NCBI GenBank assembly: GCA_951799405.1
Contig: OX637332.1
Location: forward strand, 11,041,001 to 11,105,000
Length of the DNA stretch: 64,000 nucleotides
Reading direction: 5' to 3'
Origin: Agapetus fuscipes
Lineage: Eukaryota > Arthropoda > Insecta > Trichoptera > Glossosomatidae
Shown here: piece by piece, positions 54,101 to 64,000 of the stretch
How positions within the stretch are numbered: position 1 is the first letter of the stretch
Layout of the letters: every line of letters begins with the position of its first letter
The notes under the pieces: generated by a model
What the model was told of the DNA's origin: nothing
The model's input: only the letters and a program-made list of their open reading frames with translations
The model's database searches: none
Translations under genes and position numbers: made by a program

Positions 54101-57100
54101 TCAGAGTTCTCACATAATGTTGATTAACAAGAAATCGCAAATTGCAAGCAATGTTTACAACTACTAAAAGATTTCATTTTGTGATTTAAAAAGTCTTATG
54201 TTCTTCAACATCATAAAGCAATTTCTACTTATGCTATAGTGAGCACTTAATGAAATAAGTATGTAGTAAAAATACTTTTACTGTACTGAAAGTAAAAAAA
54301 AATCTTCTTTTTCTGGGGTTGTTGAAAGGATACTGTTATACAATTAAGTAGGTGTACATTTTTAACTTTTATCTGATATTTCTCACCAAAAGAAAGCTTA
54401 CGTCAACGGTGGAAATAATGTTTAAAAAATATTTGACATAAAAAAAACGAAATCTTTTGTCCATTAATGCATTTGAAAAGCTTATTATTTTATGTTCAAA
54501 AACATTAAGAAACCTTTCAAATACATTTAATTTGCATTGATTAAGATTTTTCAAAAAACAGAGCTTTCTGCAAACTTTCATCTGTGTTCAATTTTAACAA
54601 AACATTTACTTTGAAGTTGCACTTTTTTGAACCAAAAAGGAATTTAAAATTATATTAATAAAAGTTTGAACACAATAAAAAGTAAAATATATTGAATTAT
54701 TAGCCTTGAAGCTCTGTTGCTATGAAAAAACGTACTGACTTGATTTTACTTACGCCTCCTAAATGTAAAGAAGTGTAAGGAAAAATGTAAAAACCATTTA
54801 AACATCCAAAATTAGTTTTCCATATGTACTAACTACAGTATCATAATAATTTGATGTTTTAATAACAATTAAAAAAAAATGCTTAAGTTTAGAGGATGTC
54901 AGTAAAATGTCACATGGATACATAACAAAAAACTTTTTTAATATGACAATTAAAACAGTTTTTAGTCATATATTTTAGTCGTGGCTATTTTAAAATATAA
55001 ATCGCTTGCTACGCAATCCAAAATGATGTGAAGAACTAATCCAAGGTCCTTCAGTTTACCTCCAAGGCAGTCAACGTCCACTGACTCTGTAGTTTGGTTG
55101 AGCAGAGTGCAGTTGTATGGAGGATCAGGTTTTCCCCCGGCTATGACGTGGAACACACAGGGTTCTATCTGCTTCCCAGCCAGGTTCGAGGCCCAGCATA
55201 GAATAGTTCCATAGTCCATTTCAGATGTCGGAGTGTAGTTGAGAGAAGAAGAATATTGCTCTCCTTTTTCTTCAGGCTGCGGCTGAAAAAAAGGGTAAGT
55301 ACCTGTTGAACATTTTTCATACAAAATTGTACAACATAATGATACATACATACATATTAAGTAATTTTTTACGTAAAACACTCAATCTTATAGCTAACAT
55401 CTAGTTTAGTCAATAGCTTAGTCGGTAGAGTGCTTGCATTCCATGTCAATAGCTCGGGTTCGAATTCTATCGAGGGTATGAGAGATGATTTCCCGTTTTA
55501 GTGTTTATTTCAAAACCAAAAGTAAAAAACCTTAACGTTTACTCAGCCTTCACAAAAAATGAGCACCAGCCCCCTCAGGAGCTGGAAAAACCCCACTTCA
55601 ACTGAAGTGGTTGGCGTGAGGCCGGCCCCATAAAAATAAATAGGTTCACTCACCACAAACTCATTCAGAGAAACCTAAGATCACTGTCTAATTCTAATTC
55701 TAAGCTGCAAAGATTTGTATCATCTGAGATTCATATTAAATGCATTCCCACAAGCAGACATGCATAATTTCGCGCTTACACATGCTGCATGTGGACCTAC
55801 AATATAAAAACCCCAATCTCAAATGAACATAAGCCCTGCAACTCTTGCCGACCTTCCCTGAAGCAGGGGTGACATTGGCATAGTGAACCATTTTTTACAG
55901 TATGGGTGGTCAGCCGCATACCAACCATTGTGATCTACTGTGATCGGAAAATATTATTTAAAAAAATATTAGCTTGATTTATATTACCTCTTGTAATTCC
56001 CTGGTCTCTGCAGTATTGTTGAAGACCCATCTGAACGCCTTGGGAGCAGGGTATGACTCTACAGAACACGATACTGACGCCTTCTCTCCGCGAGCGAGTC
56101 CATACAAACGCTTCTGTTCAGAGTTGCAAATGGGTTTATCTAAAATCAAAAGTAATTTCTGCTGACTATTTAATTTTTTTTTTTTCAAATAATGTACTCG
56201 TATATCAACAGTCAAAAATACATAGGGCATAAGCGACAAAAACTAAATTGCTCAGGAGAGCAGTTTAATGTTTGAGATTGCAAAAAAAATGGACATAAAT
56301 TTTGTATTTTTTATCAATCAGCTCTTAAATTAAAATCAAAACAGCTCTAAAATTAAAGAAACATAGGCATTTATTGTCATTTTTATTAATCTGATTTTAC
56401 GTATTTTTACGAGGATTTATGTCACAAGCGCCTTTAGGACAAAAATTTCGTCGGTTACACCAAATACTTCGAAATTGCAGTTTTTTTCTAGGGCATAAAT
56501 GACAAAAAAAGTCATCATAGAGCCATGGGAGTGAGCGCATTAGAAAGAGCGGAAAATTTTAAGTAGGATAGCATTCATAACTCATTTTCGACCAAAACGT
56601 TGTTTATGCCCTATACTCTCCGGAAGCGCATAGTGAGGTGCTACGTTTTCCCAATCGCTCTGTATGGTATGGAGGGATGGACTCTCACGCAGGCACTGGA
56701 GAGACGTATTGAAGCATTCGAGATGTGTCTATACCGAAAAATGCTTCGGATCTCTTGGCGTGATCAAGTCACCAATCTGCGCCTTACTACAGGAGGATCT
56801 TGAGTGTTTACAGATGTATTGCATCAATAACAATATATCCATTAATATTAGCAAGTGTAGTGTTGTCTCTTTCTGTAGAAATAATCATGTTGTTTTCCAC
56901 GAATATAAATTAAAAAATTTACCTCTTCCCAGAACCAATTTAATTAAAGATTTAGGGGTATTTCTAGATAGTAAGCTTAATTTTCAAGCTCACATATCCT
57001 CTACAGTCAAAAAGTCCCTGAGCATGTTAGGATATGTCCTACGATTATGCAAAGAATTTACCTCGTTAGATGTTTTCAAATTGACTTATAACGCTTTTGT

Positions 57101-57989
57101 TAGATCTCGCTTGGAATACTGTTCAGTCATTTGGAATCCACATTATAAAGTCTACATAACACAAATAGAAAGAGTGCAGAAGAAATTTTTAAGATACTTA
57201 AATTTCAGAAATCACCATTATCTTGACTACGCATCTTCATGTAGCCTATACTCCACTCAAACTCTTGAAACCCGTAGATCATATAGAGATGCACTATTTC
57301 TATACAAAATTTTAAACAATCAAATTGACTCGCCATATTTGCTTGACAGGATAAAAATAAATGTACCCAATAGGATTTTCCGTGAAAAGATCCTCTTTTA
57401 TATTGGCATCTCCAGGACAAGCTACCTTCAGAATTCCTTTGTAGAGCGTGCATGCACTGTCTACAACAAGCAATTGAAGCATTTCGACCCCTTTGCCCCT
57501 GACAGTATTGGAGTTTTGAAGCATTTTTTTGTCACTGCTAAGCTTTAGGTTTTTATACACTATGCATACATTTATTTATTTTTACTGATTCTTGTTTCTT
57601 TTTTTCTGCTGTTGTGCTTATTTTGTCATACTTATATATTATTATCTGTTACACTACACATTTTTTGTTTTTGTTCTTCTTGATTCTTTTTTCTGCTGTT
57701 TATACTTATTTTAATATACCTGTATACTATATCTTACACTATGTAATTATGTTTTTGCTGCTTCTTTGTTTCTTTTTTCTGCTTTTATGTGTTTTATATG
57801 TTTGCTAAATCTTACACTATGTATTTGTGCTTTTGCTGCTTCAATTTTATTTTTTCTGCTCATACTTACATGTTTTATCTTGTTTTTGACTTAGTTTTCT
57901 TGTAATTTATTATTTTTCTTCTTTGGTTTTTTCTATGCTCTTATGTATCATATATTGTATTTTATTCATAAATAAATAAAAACTGTTTG

Positions 57990-58024
<35 letters not shown>

Positions 58025-61000
58025 AGTCCTTCAATGAATGCGCACTACAAAGGAGCTCCTGCCTACCATTAAGCAGAGAAAGCTAATGTACTTCGGTCAC
58101 ATTATAAGAAATGAGAAGTACCGTCTCCTTCATCTTATCATTCAGGGTAAGATTGAGGGGAGAAGATCTCAGGGACGCCGAAGGACATCGTGGCTGAAGA
58201 ACCTGCGACAGTGGTTCGGCAGAAGCACCAAGTCCCTATTTCGAGCGGCAGCATCAAAAATAAAAATAGCTATGATGATCGCCGATCTTCGTTAGAAGTG
58301 GCACAAGAAGAAGAAGAAGAAGAATGCCCTATTTCCTTTTAAACGACAATATCCTGATTTGATTTGACTGTAAAAAAAAATTTGCAGAATTTTGTTTTTA
58401 TTAAAATAAACTCAATTTCCATTGAATTTATAATGTATAATCAAGTCTTTGGTTTGAAGTATATTTTGTTCTCTTACACATGACTTTCAGGTTCACTATA
58501 TTGCTGTCTCCATCGCCCTCCACGTTGAATGCCGTACAGGAATAATTCCCAGCATGAGATCTCTCCACATTCTGTATGGCCAGATGGCTGGAGCTCGTGA
58601 TGATTCCCGCCTTCTGATTATGCTGCAGTACTTGGCCCTTCAAAAACACAATTTGTTGCTTTTCTGTTAATTTTGTAAAATTGACAATTCGGTATAACAA
58701 TGGAATGAATTGTAAATTCAAACACTGAAAGCTAATGGTTAAAATGCTTTACGCTACAAAGCTACACATATAGTGTAACTTTCATCTGCATTTTCCAGAA
58801 GGGATCGCATGTGTCGAATGGAACTTATTTATTTTTACAGGTAAGGGGGTCGAATTTACGCCTACCACTTCAGTTGAAATAGGGGTTTCCCAGCTTCCAA
58901 GGGGGCTGGTACTCATTTTTTGTGATTTGATGAATTATAGAGTCAGAAAAATGGTAATGTCACCAGTAGCATTCTGCATTTCATTTTTGGATGCACGTAC
59001 CCCAATGACGTCGCCTTGTCAAGGAAAATTATACTGTTTTATTGCAGTGGACAGCTTCAAGCTATTTGGTATGTTTTTTAGTTCCATGGACACAAAGTTC
59101 AGGTTTTGCCAAATTTTTAAAATGACATTATTTAAATAAGAAATGTGTATTTCAAATGAAACCCAATTGTTTAAGATGTGCAAATTTCTAACTGATTTGT
59201 GACCATTTTCTTTAAATTAAATGTTTATTTTGAAATCAAGAGTTGAATTTAGAATCATTGGTACTAACATTGTGTTTCCAGACGACTTTGTAAGCAGCTG
59301 GATTTGAAATGACTTTACACTCAAAGTATACATCGTCACCTTCCTCAATGTCTTCAGGATTTAAGCTTGTTCCGAGGTGGAGTTTCGTTTTTGGTATATC
59401 TGAAAAACAGATCAGTTTACGTTATGTCCCTTTTTCATTTATATTCAAACTTTTTGATTTATATTTGTACTAAAATCTATGAGGAATCGGTCAAGCCAAT
59501 TTTGCTTTAGCCTAGCTCTGACTAACAATACAAGAAGTTCTGTTCTATGAATGTTCAACAGTCTCCATTATTTTAAAAGCCATTGATATATTTTTATTTT
59601 TTATCTTTTGAGATGAACGATAACAAAGTGAATGCCTATGCAATCGACAAAATTATATTTATTTCTATGATATTTTTTTTATGTATTGTTAAGTAAAATA
59701 ACAATATGATAGATTATCATATATCAACCAGGCGAAACTTAAAAATCTATCTTCAAAGTAAAGCTGATAAAATGGATTTTGTATTTTTTGTTAACAGTTA
59801 CAAGGACAAAATTATGTTTGACTTACAATAAATATCTAATTGTAAAACTGTTTCCTTGGGCTTGGCATCGATGTGATTATTCTTAGCTCTACACGTCAGG
59901 ATTTTTCCATTGTCTTCTCGTTTGGGAGTAAAGGTAAGAGTTGATATGGAAACATTCCCTTCTTCGGTGTCCTGAGAACAGTAAATAAATGAAAAAAACG
60001 ATGAAAAAACACACAAACAAATTGTCACACAATCAATTTAATAAATAACAAAGCCAACAATACATTTCGCAATTACATCATTCAAATACATATTTGATAA
60101 GAAATATAATTGACATGTTTTGTAATGCATCAATAATTTATTAGTAAATGAATGTACCTTAGAATGGGAAAGCAATGGGAATACATAACAGACCAATTAC
60201 GCATAATTATATACAGCAAGTCATATAAATAAAATAGCATGGCATATAATTATATCATTGGTTTCCACAAAACATGTTATGTAGACTTCAGAATTGTGAA
60301 AGTTATTTATTATTTACATTCAAGAATAAAAAGTTACTGTCAAGAACTAGGTTTGTGGAAGCACCGTCCTACCTATATACCTAATAGATACATTTTTTTT
60401 AAATATTTAAAAAATTGTAATGGTAAAACATGGTTTTAATTCACTTCATTATTTTTGTTTTTGCTCGAACAGTTTCGCCTAATGAGCCATCTTCAGGAGC
60501 AGAATGATTACAAAAATCTACCATTGTAACCATTCTGCTCTGAAGATGCCTCGTTAGGCGAAACTGTTCGAGCAAAAACAAAAAGAATGAAGTGAATTAA
60601 AACCATGTTTTACCATTTCAATTTTTTAAATATTAAAAAAAAATGGACTTTCACTGTGTTAACAGATCAACACTAAAAAAACATTTTTTTCAAATTGGTT
60701 TGAAATAGACAATAATTTGAAATACCAATTACTTATATTTAAGAACAAAGAAGTGAATTATGACGCAGTTACAGCGCTCGTCGACGTCTCTAGACATCTA
60801 GAAAGCGTCATATAAATATTAAAGACATAAAATTTTATACAGTTTATTTTTATGATAAGTGATTGTATAAATTGGTAGTTTTATTTTTATTTTCATTCAA
60901 ATATTAAATGAAAATCTCCACGTTTAGTAACGGTATATCTACGAAACAATCGATCAAACACTGTGCCCCTAGTATAAAACATTGCGTAAACTCACCTGGA

Positions 61001-62249
61001 TTGTGTAAATTGAAAAAAATGTATGAATACTAAATCACTCTCTAGGAGGGCCGTCTTATATTCCATACATTTTCATATAAACGTAATCGAGGGGAAAATT
61101 ACGCAATGCTTTATACTTGGGGTACTGTCATCACTGCCAATGTGTAAATTACCTTTAAACTCAACCATAGCGTTTTATCACAAAACGTGTGGAAACTTAA
61201 AAAAAAACGCCATAGTTTGGTAACTGAACGCTATGGTTGAATTTCAACGAAAACCTTCAATAAATATTAGCAATATCATTGTCGCACGTATGCAAAAAAA
61301 CGCATTTTTTCAGATTGTAAAGGATATTGATTATGAATAATAATTATGTGAAAATTGTTACCTTTTGGTTGTAGTTGGAGAGTTGTATGTCTCCCAACCA
61401 CCAAGAGATGCTGGGCGGGGGATGAGACCCAAGCGCTTCACATTGCAGCTTATGACTCCTTCCAGCTGACAGGGGAGTGTTCTCCGAAGTTATATACAGA
61501 GATGATGGTTGGACTGAAATGTTCCATGATATGTAAGATGATATTTATGATGATTCCATTAAACAGGCATGACTACTACACGGCCCAAAAACACATTTAT
61601 TGCAGTCTGCTACGGCTTTTGACTTTTATTATCAATCTGATATTTTCAATTTGACTGTCATTTTTAGGACATCTTGGCTGAAGAAACTACTTCAATGGTT
61701 TATCTACAATCTAGCCGATCAAAAGAGTAAACAAAGTGTTTGGAGAGCGTGCATTTGCAGTTGATGGTCCTCTGGCCTGGAACCACCTGCCTCATCATGT
61801 GAGAAAGCTAAAGGACCATGGAAAGTTCTGAAATTCAATGTTTTTCAAATTCACAATTTCCGAAAGTCACAAAAAGACAAGCAAATTTCTGGCATCATAT
61901 GCACAAGCGCCCTTGGAGTGATTACATCACGAAACAGCGCTATAAAGAAATCACCAATTCATCATCATTATCAACTTGGCTCTAGTGTCGAGTCTTGGAT
62001 GAAGTTCTAGAACCTAGATGTTGATTAGTTGAGTATACTGACGGTAAACGTCTATGGTGACACTGCTCGTCACAGGCGGGGCCAGGTCCGTGTTGGTGGC
62101 CTTGCAGACGTACGTGGCTCCCTTGTCTTTCCTCTGCAGACCTCTCACTATGAGCTGATTGGCCCGCACGTCAGGATAGGCGCTGGACGTGTCAGCCGAG
62201 TCCACCAGCACGTCGTCCCGCCACCATTGCACGGAAGGTGGAGGGGTGC
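50905..62249 (-). CDS. side: sidestep-family Ig/FNIII receptor, 3' part
   Basis: Eleven exons on minus: 62249-62043, 61513-61362, 59971-59827, 59399-59269, 58637-58478, 56139-55988, 55282-55060, 53969-53748, 52835-52602, 51915-51761, 51120-50905. All phases join, giving about 664 residues to the stop. They encode the second half of Ig2 (TPPPSVQWWRDD, ATYVCKAT), Ig3 (LQCEALGSHPPPSISWW, ILTCRAKN), Ig4 (YFECKV, GNYSCTAFNVEGDG), Ig5 (VSCSVESYPAPKAFRWVFNN, ILCWASN), an FNIII domain (CTLLNQTTESVDVDC, GFDGGQAQSFIFEVYD), a TM helix (about 474-496) and a ~165-residue tail. GFDGG, YGLARGE and NVEGDG are Sidestep-family signatures; members bind Beat proteins in axon guidance and synapse matching. Which paralogue cannot be told. 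The signal peptide and Ig1 lie beyond 64000. Confidence 0.87.
51761..51915 (-). CDS. side: side exon: cytoplasmic tail
   Basis: Acceptor GCCATACAG, donor GTAAGA. EPGFAESDYQLGGAADPLPG to HLHFSTDD. Acidic and Pro-rich. Phase 1 to 0. Confidence 0.8.
52602..52835 (-). CDS. side: side exon: transmembrane helix and juxtamembrane tail
   Basis: Acceptor ATTTCAG, donor GTAATG. KPFIGIFIGVAITLVIMS and ISALIIIKVRGK form one TM helix with a basic stop-transfer. The tail starts with EPQQPSLKNKGAVPLASE. Phase 1 to 1. Confidence 0.87.
52991..53245. mobile_element. 255-bp MITE, copy 1, TSD CCAT
   Basis: Inverted ends CGCTGCCTTAGTTCTTGTTT and AACAAGAACTGGGGGAGCG, extending about 33 bp (to the TACGCCA/TGGCGTA words). 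CCAT flanks both sides (52987-52990, 53246-53249). A second copy of the same length is at 62439-62693. Confidence 0.8.
53748..53969 (-). CDS. side: side exon: FNIII domain
   Basis: Acceptor CTTTATTAG, donor GTAATT. FDGGQAQSFIFEVYDQQTG, then YMAIYAANNRGRSEAASL. Phase 1 to 1. The FDGG motif is the most diagnostic in the family. Confidence 0.88.
55060..55282 (-). CDS. side: side exon: second half of Ig5, start of FNIII
   Basis: Acceptor TTTTTTTCAG, donor GTAAAC. YSSSLNYTPTSEMDYGTILC, then GGKPDPPYNCTLLNQTTES. Phase 0 to 1. Confidence 0.87.
55405..55630 (+). repeat. tRNA-derived SINE type 2
   Basis: ATAGCTTAGTCGGTAGAGTG (A box) and CTCGGGTTCGAATTCTATCG (B box GGTTCGAATTC). The body ends CACTTCAACTGAAGTGGTTG and GTGAGGCCGGCC. 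Other copies are at 44605, 45905 (minus), 46535 (minus) and 58850 (minus, 3' end only). Confidence 0.75.
55686..55927 (-). repeat. GATTA-tail repeat copy, minus
   Basis: On minus from GGTTGGTATGCGGCTGACC to AGCTTAGAATTAGAATTAGAC, a tail with GAATTA units. side intron. Confidence 0.8.
55988..56139 (-). CDS. side: side exon: first half of Ig5
   Basis: Acceptor GATTTTAG, donor GTAATA. KPICNSEQKRLYGLARGEKA and SYPAPKAFRWVFNN. Phase 1 to 0. Confidence 0.87.
56590..56776 (+). pseudogene. outer LINE fragment, left part of a nested pair
   Basis: FMPYTLRKRIVRCYVFPIAL, YGMEGWTLTQALERRIEAFE, KMLRISWRDQVTN is the post-RT region of a LINE. It stops abruptly at 56776 and continues after the inserted element at about 58022. 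Confidence 0.75.
56777..58020 (+). mobile_element. inner LINE, 5'-truncated, poly(A) tail
   Basis: It starts inside RT (LLQEDLECLQMYCINNN, then KDLGVFLDSKLNFQAHI) and runs open to the stop at 57546-57548 (RLEYCSVIWNPHY, TRRSYRDALFLYKILNNQ). A T-rich 3' UTR follows and a run of about 33 A ends at 58021. It is inserted in the outer LINE in the same orientation. Jockey/CR1-like by motif; clade unsure. Confidence 0.8.
58022..58325 (+). pseudogene. outer LINE fragment, right part, (GAA)n tail
   Basis: EVLQ, a stop (TGA), then MRTTKELLPTIKQRKLMYFG, HIIRNEKYRLLHLIIQGKIE, SQGRRRTSWLKNLRQWF and a stop at 58293-58295. It ends in (GAA)n (58303-58325). It takes up the outer LINE where 56776 left off. 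Confidence 0.75.
58478..58637 (-). CDS. side: side exon: second half of Ig4
   Basis: Acceptor TTTTTGAAG, donor GTAAGA. GQVLQHNQKAGIITSSSHL to GNYSCTAFNVEGDGDSNIV. The AAG acceptor was preferred over the AACAG 25 bp upstream because only it gives HNGQVLQHN, the family pattern. Confidence 0.83.
58850..58925 (-). repeat. SINE type 2, 3' end only
   Basis: On minus GTACCAGCCCCCTTGGAAGC then CCTATTTCAACTGAAGTGG matches the end of 55405-55630. Confidence 0.55.
59269..59399 (-). CDS. side: side exon: first half of Ig4
   Basis: Acceptor TTTTTCAG, donor GTTAGT. IPKTKLHLGTSLNPEDIEEG, VYFECKVISNPAAYKVVWKH. Phase 1 to 0. Confidence 0.83.
59827..59971 (-). CDS. side: side exon: second half of Ig3
   Basis: Acceptor TGTTCTCAG, donor GTAAGT. 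GNVSISTLTFTPKREDNG, KILTCRAKNNHI. Phase 0 to 1. Confidence 0.86.
60391..60645. repeat. inverted pair with CTGAAGATG/GCGAAAC core
   Basis: Right arm: TTCTGCTCTGAAGATGCCTC, TTAGGCGAAACTGTTCGAGC, AATGAAGTGAATTAAAAC, CATGTTTTACCATTT. The left arm is its reverse complement with few differences. The arms are about 110 bp with a ~20-bp centre. Each arm matches the single copy at 14962-15067. side intron. Confidence 0.75.
61362..61513 (-). CDS. side: side exon: first half of Ig3
   Basis: Acceptor CATTTCAG, donor GTAACA. TPLSAGRSHKLQCEALGS then HPPPSISWWLGD. Phase 1 to 0. Not open as a long frame in other readings, so it is easily missed. Confidence 0.83.
61735..61960 (+). pseudogene. CR1/L2-like RT C-terminal fragment, copy 3
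   Basis: VFGERAFAVDGPLAWNHLPH then HVRKLKDHGKF and a stop: the same FGDRAF..AGP..WN.LP block as copies 1 and 2 but from a different subfamily. Its 3' end, AAGCGCCCTTGGAGTG and ACAGCGCTATAAAG, matches the tail at 23640-23745. side intron. Confidence 0.65.
62043..62249 (-). CDS. side: side exon: second half of Ig2
   Basis: Acceptor TTTTTCAG, donor GTCAGT. PPPSVQWWRDDVLVDSAD to ATYVCKATNTDLAPPVT, with the Ig2 second Cys. Phase 1 to 1. GC-rich against its introns. Confidence 0.87.
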
Positions 62250-62438
62250 CTGAAAAATACAATGGAATTTTTTACATAAATTGCGCAGAAAAAAATATTG
62301 ATGTGTAACATTCTCCACGTAAACAATTGACTTGCATCGTGATGTCACCTGGGCTGGAAGTCTTGACGACCATCGTTAGATCTTACCGTATCTATTTATA
62401 AATGTGACGTAATAAAACATTGTGGCGTATCAACAGTA

Positions 62439-62693
62439 CGCTGCCTTAGTTCTTGTTTATCGTATACGCCATTGAGAAAATTTTACATGAGCAATGTTTG
62501 CATGTGCACTGGACCAATGTGTCTTATGAAAACAAGAAATTTATTTAAAAAATATATAAAAGAACTCTCACATTATCGAGTTTTACGATTTTTCTTAGCT
62601 CAGATTGTGTAGAATTTGATTTATAAGACAACTAGATGAAAAAGTCATATTTGACAAGATTGGCGTATACGATAAACAATAACTGGGGGAGCG
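62439..62693. mobile_element. 255-bp MITE, copy 2, TSD AGTA
   Basis: Same ends and same length as 52991-53245, with about 90% similarity by eye. AGTA flanks it (62435-62438, 62694-62697). Confidence 0.8.
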
Positions 62694-62697
62694 AGTA

Positions 62698-62931
62698 CCC
62701 TTAGTACGAGTTGCAAAACATGAGAAAAGTAAAGTTTACGGAAAATATTAAAGAGGGATTTCTCCCAAAATCTGCCGTTTTTGTTTCTTACACTTTATGG
62801 TCTTAGCAAACGAGTTACAGTGACGAAGAAAATCAAGTTCAAACAAACAAAAACGGCAGATTTTGCGGGAAATCACTCTTTAATAATTGCCGTAAACTTT
62901 ACATTTTAAGTTTTGCAACTGGTACTAAGGG
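62698..62931. mobile_element. mariner-like MITE, 234 bp, TSD TA
   Basis: Ends CCCTTAGTACGAGTTGCAAA and TTTGCAACTGGTACTAAGGG are inverted, flanked by TA (62696-62697, 62932-62933). The arms continue about 90 bp (AAAGTTTACGG, AAATCTGCCGTTTTTGTTT), so almost the whole element folds back. It landed in the AGTA flank of the 255-bp MITE. Confidence 0.75.
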
Positions 62932-64000
62932 TAGGTACTGCTGATCAATTTTGGAAGGAAAAAAGATCAGCTGTTCAGGCACCGCCATGTTTTATTCCGT
63001 TCCATCTTCAAACAGGTACGATAAGATCTACCGACTACAGTAACTGTCGAGACTTCAACCCTTGGCCCGCTCAATGCAGTACAGAGCGCCATAATGGAGT
63101 CGGAGCATTTGTGAATGCGGAACTTTTTTAGATACTCATTTTCTAAAAACTTCAAATTGTACAATCACTTATAACCTTGCAGTGCTGTAAAGAAAATTCA
63201 CTGTAAGGTGCGGATAAACCTTGGCTTTGCTGTTTGAGAACAACACCGTTGGAATACAATGAATCAAAAAGACATCATCTTATTTGTTCGGCGACGCACT
63301 GGCCGCTTTTAAAGTTGTTTCAGAATGATTAAATACAAAAAATAATGTTTAGGTTTTGAATTAAACTTGTTTGTTAACATTACAAAAAACAAAAATAGGA
63401 AAAATATTCTCTGAAATGTTGTTGCTATAGTTTCTATTGTACACACATATTTTTCATTACATTTTGACACGATAAGAAATGTAGAAAGTAGTAACCTCGT
63501 GTGAGCAAAGAGTAAAGAAAAATCAAGAAAGCGTTTTCTTGTCAAGTCCATGTCAAAAAATATATTGTGACAGCAGTCAAGCATAAATTATTTTTCGTCA
63601 TGCCTAATTAGAAATAATATTTGAATAGGAAATTTCGTGAACAGGAAAAAAATGTTTCAGACTCATTAGATTGAAATGGCTATACTGCCAGTTTCAGAAT
63701 ATTTCGAATGAAATGTTGCATTAATTAATTTGTTTAGTTTGATACAATTATGTCACGCCATTTTTTGAGGCAAGTTTGTATACTAAGAACCTATCTATGT
63801 ACTTACTGTTAAAAAATCCAAGACGGAAATTTGTAATTTTATTTATTTATTATTAAACGAATCGTTTGTAATAGATTAAAATAGCCTTCAATTGATGTTA
63901 GCAGTTTTCCTCTCGCAAATAAAAAAAGTGTAGCTTTAAAATACCTATAAATGTAAAGGTACTTTTATTTAACTTTTATTATGACTCTAGATATCCCATT

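Larger units (their letters stand above)
62250..64000. other. side intron, right end of window
   Basis: No exon for the first half of Ig2 is visible on minus. Only the two MITEs (62439-62693, 62698-62931) are recognised; 62940-64000 shows nothing I can name. Confidence 0.45.

Overview
The window is AT-rich animal nuclear DNA. It has short spliced exons with consensus GT/AG borders, long repeat-filled introns and no operons. The host genes have clear insect counterparts: a ClC-c type chloride/proton exchanger, a sidestep-family adhesion protein, VPS37A and a sugar transporter. An insect is the best guess, possibly a hemipteran, but nothing in the sequence fixes the order. I chained the exons by hand using splice sites, codon phase and family motifs. 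In the three large genes every junction keeps the frame.

Layout. (1) 57-588, plus: last two exons of an MFS sugar transporter that enters from the left. (2) 2523-8425, minus: complete VPS37A, a UEV plus Mod(r) subunit of ESCRT-I, 6 coding exons, 306 aa. (3) 10139-40871, plus: complete ClC-3/4/5-type 2Cl-/H+ exchanger (ClC-c), 16 coding exons, 823 aa if all are used, including two 30-nt phase-1/phase-1 microexons that look like duplicates. (4) 50905-62249, minus: 3' part of a sidestep-family receptor (second half of Ig2, Ig3-5, FNIII, TM, cytoplasmic tail), 11 exons; the 5' exons lie beyond 64000. VPS37A and ClC-c are divergent, with about 1.7 kb between their start codons. ClC-c and side are convergent, with about 10 kb between their stops.

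Most of the rest is transposon debris. A 5'-truncated LINE (about 26960-29700) ends in a (GATTA)n tail. Its last ~250 bp recur more than 20 times on both strands, and many copies begin at the same internal point, so a non-autonomous partner is likely. ClC-c intron 15 (34526-40780) holds a decayed DIRS element with inverted terminal repeats, an internal complementary region, RT, RNase H and a tyrosine recombinase. Other items are two CR1/L2-like fragments, a nested LINE pair, a solo LTR, several tRNA-derived SINE copies, and MITEs of hAT, piggyBac, mariner and unassigned type, many with visible target duplications. A 1.6-kb minisatellite and a tandem duplication of a composite repeat are also present.

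The best candidate for something little described is a short element carrying a CTGAAGATG-stem-loop-(C)GAAAC core, with a retroposed single copy (14962-15067, 13-bp target duplication) and two inverted pairs (about 22595-22810 and 60391-60645). The layout recalls Penelope-like terminal repeats that carry hammerhead ribozymes. The core is not the canonical hammerhead, so this stays a hypothesis.
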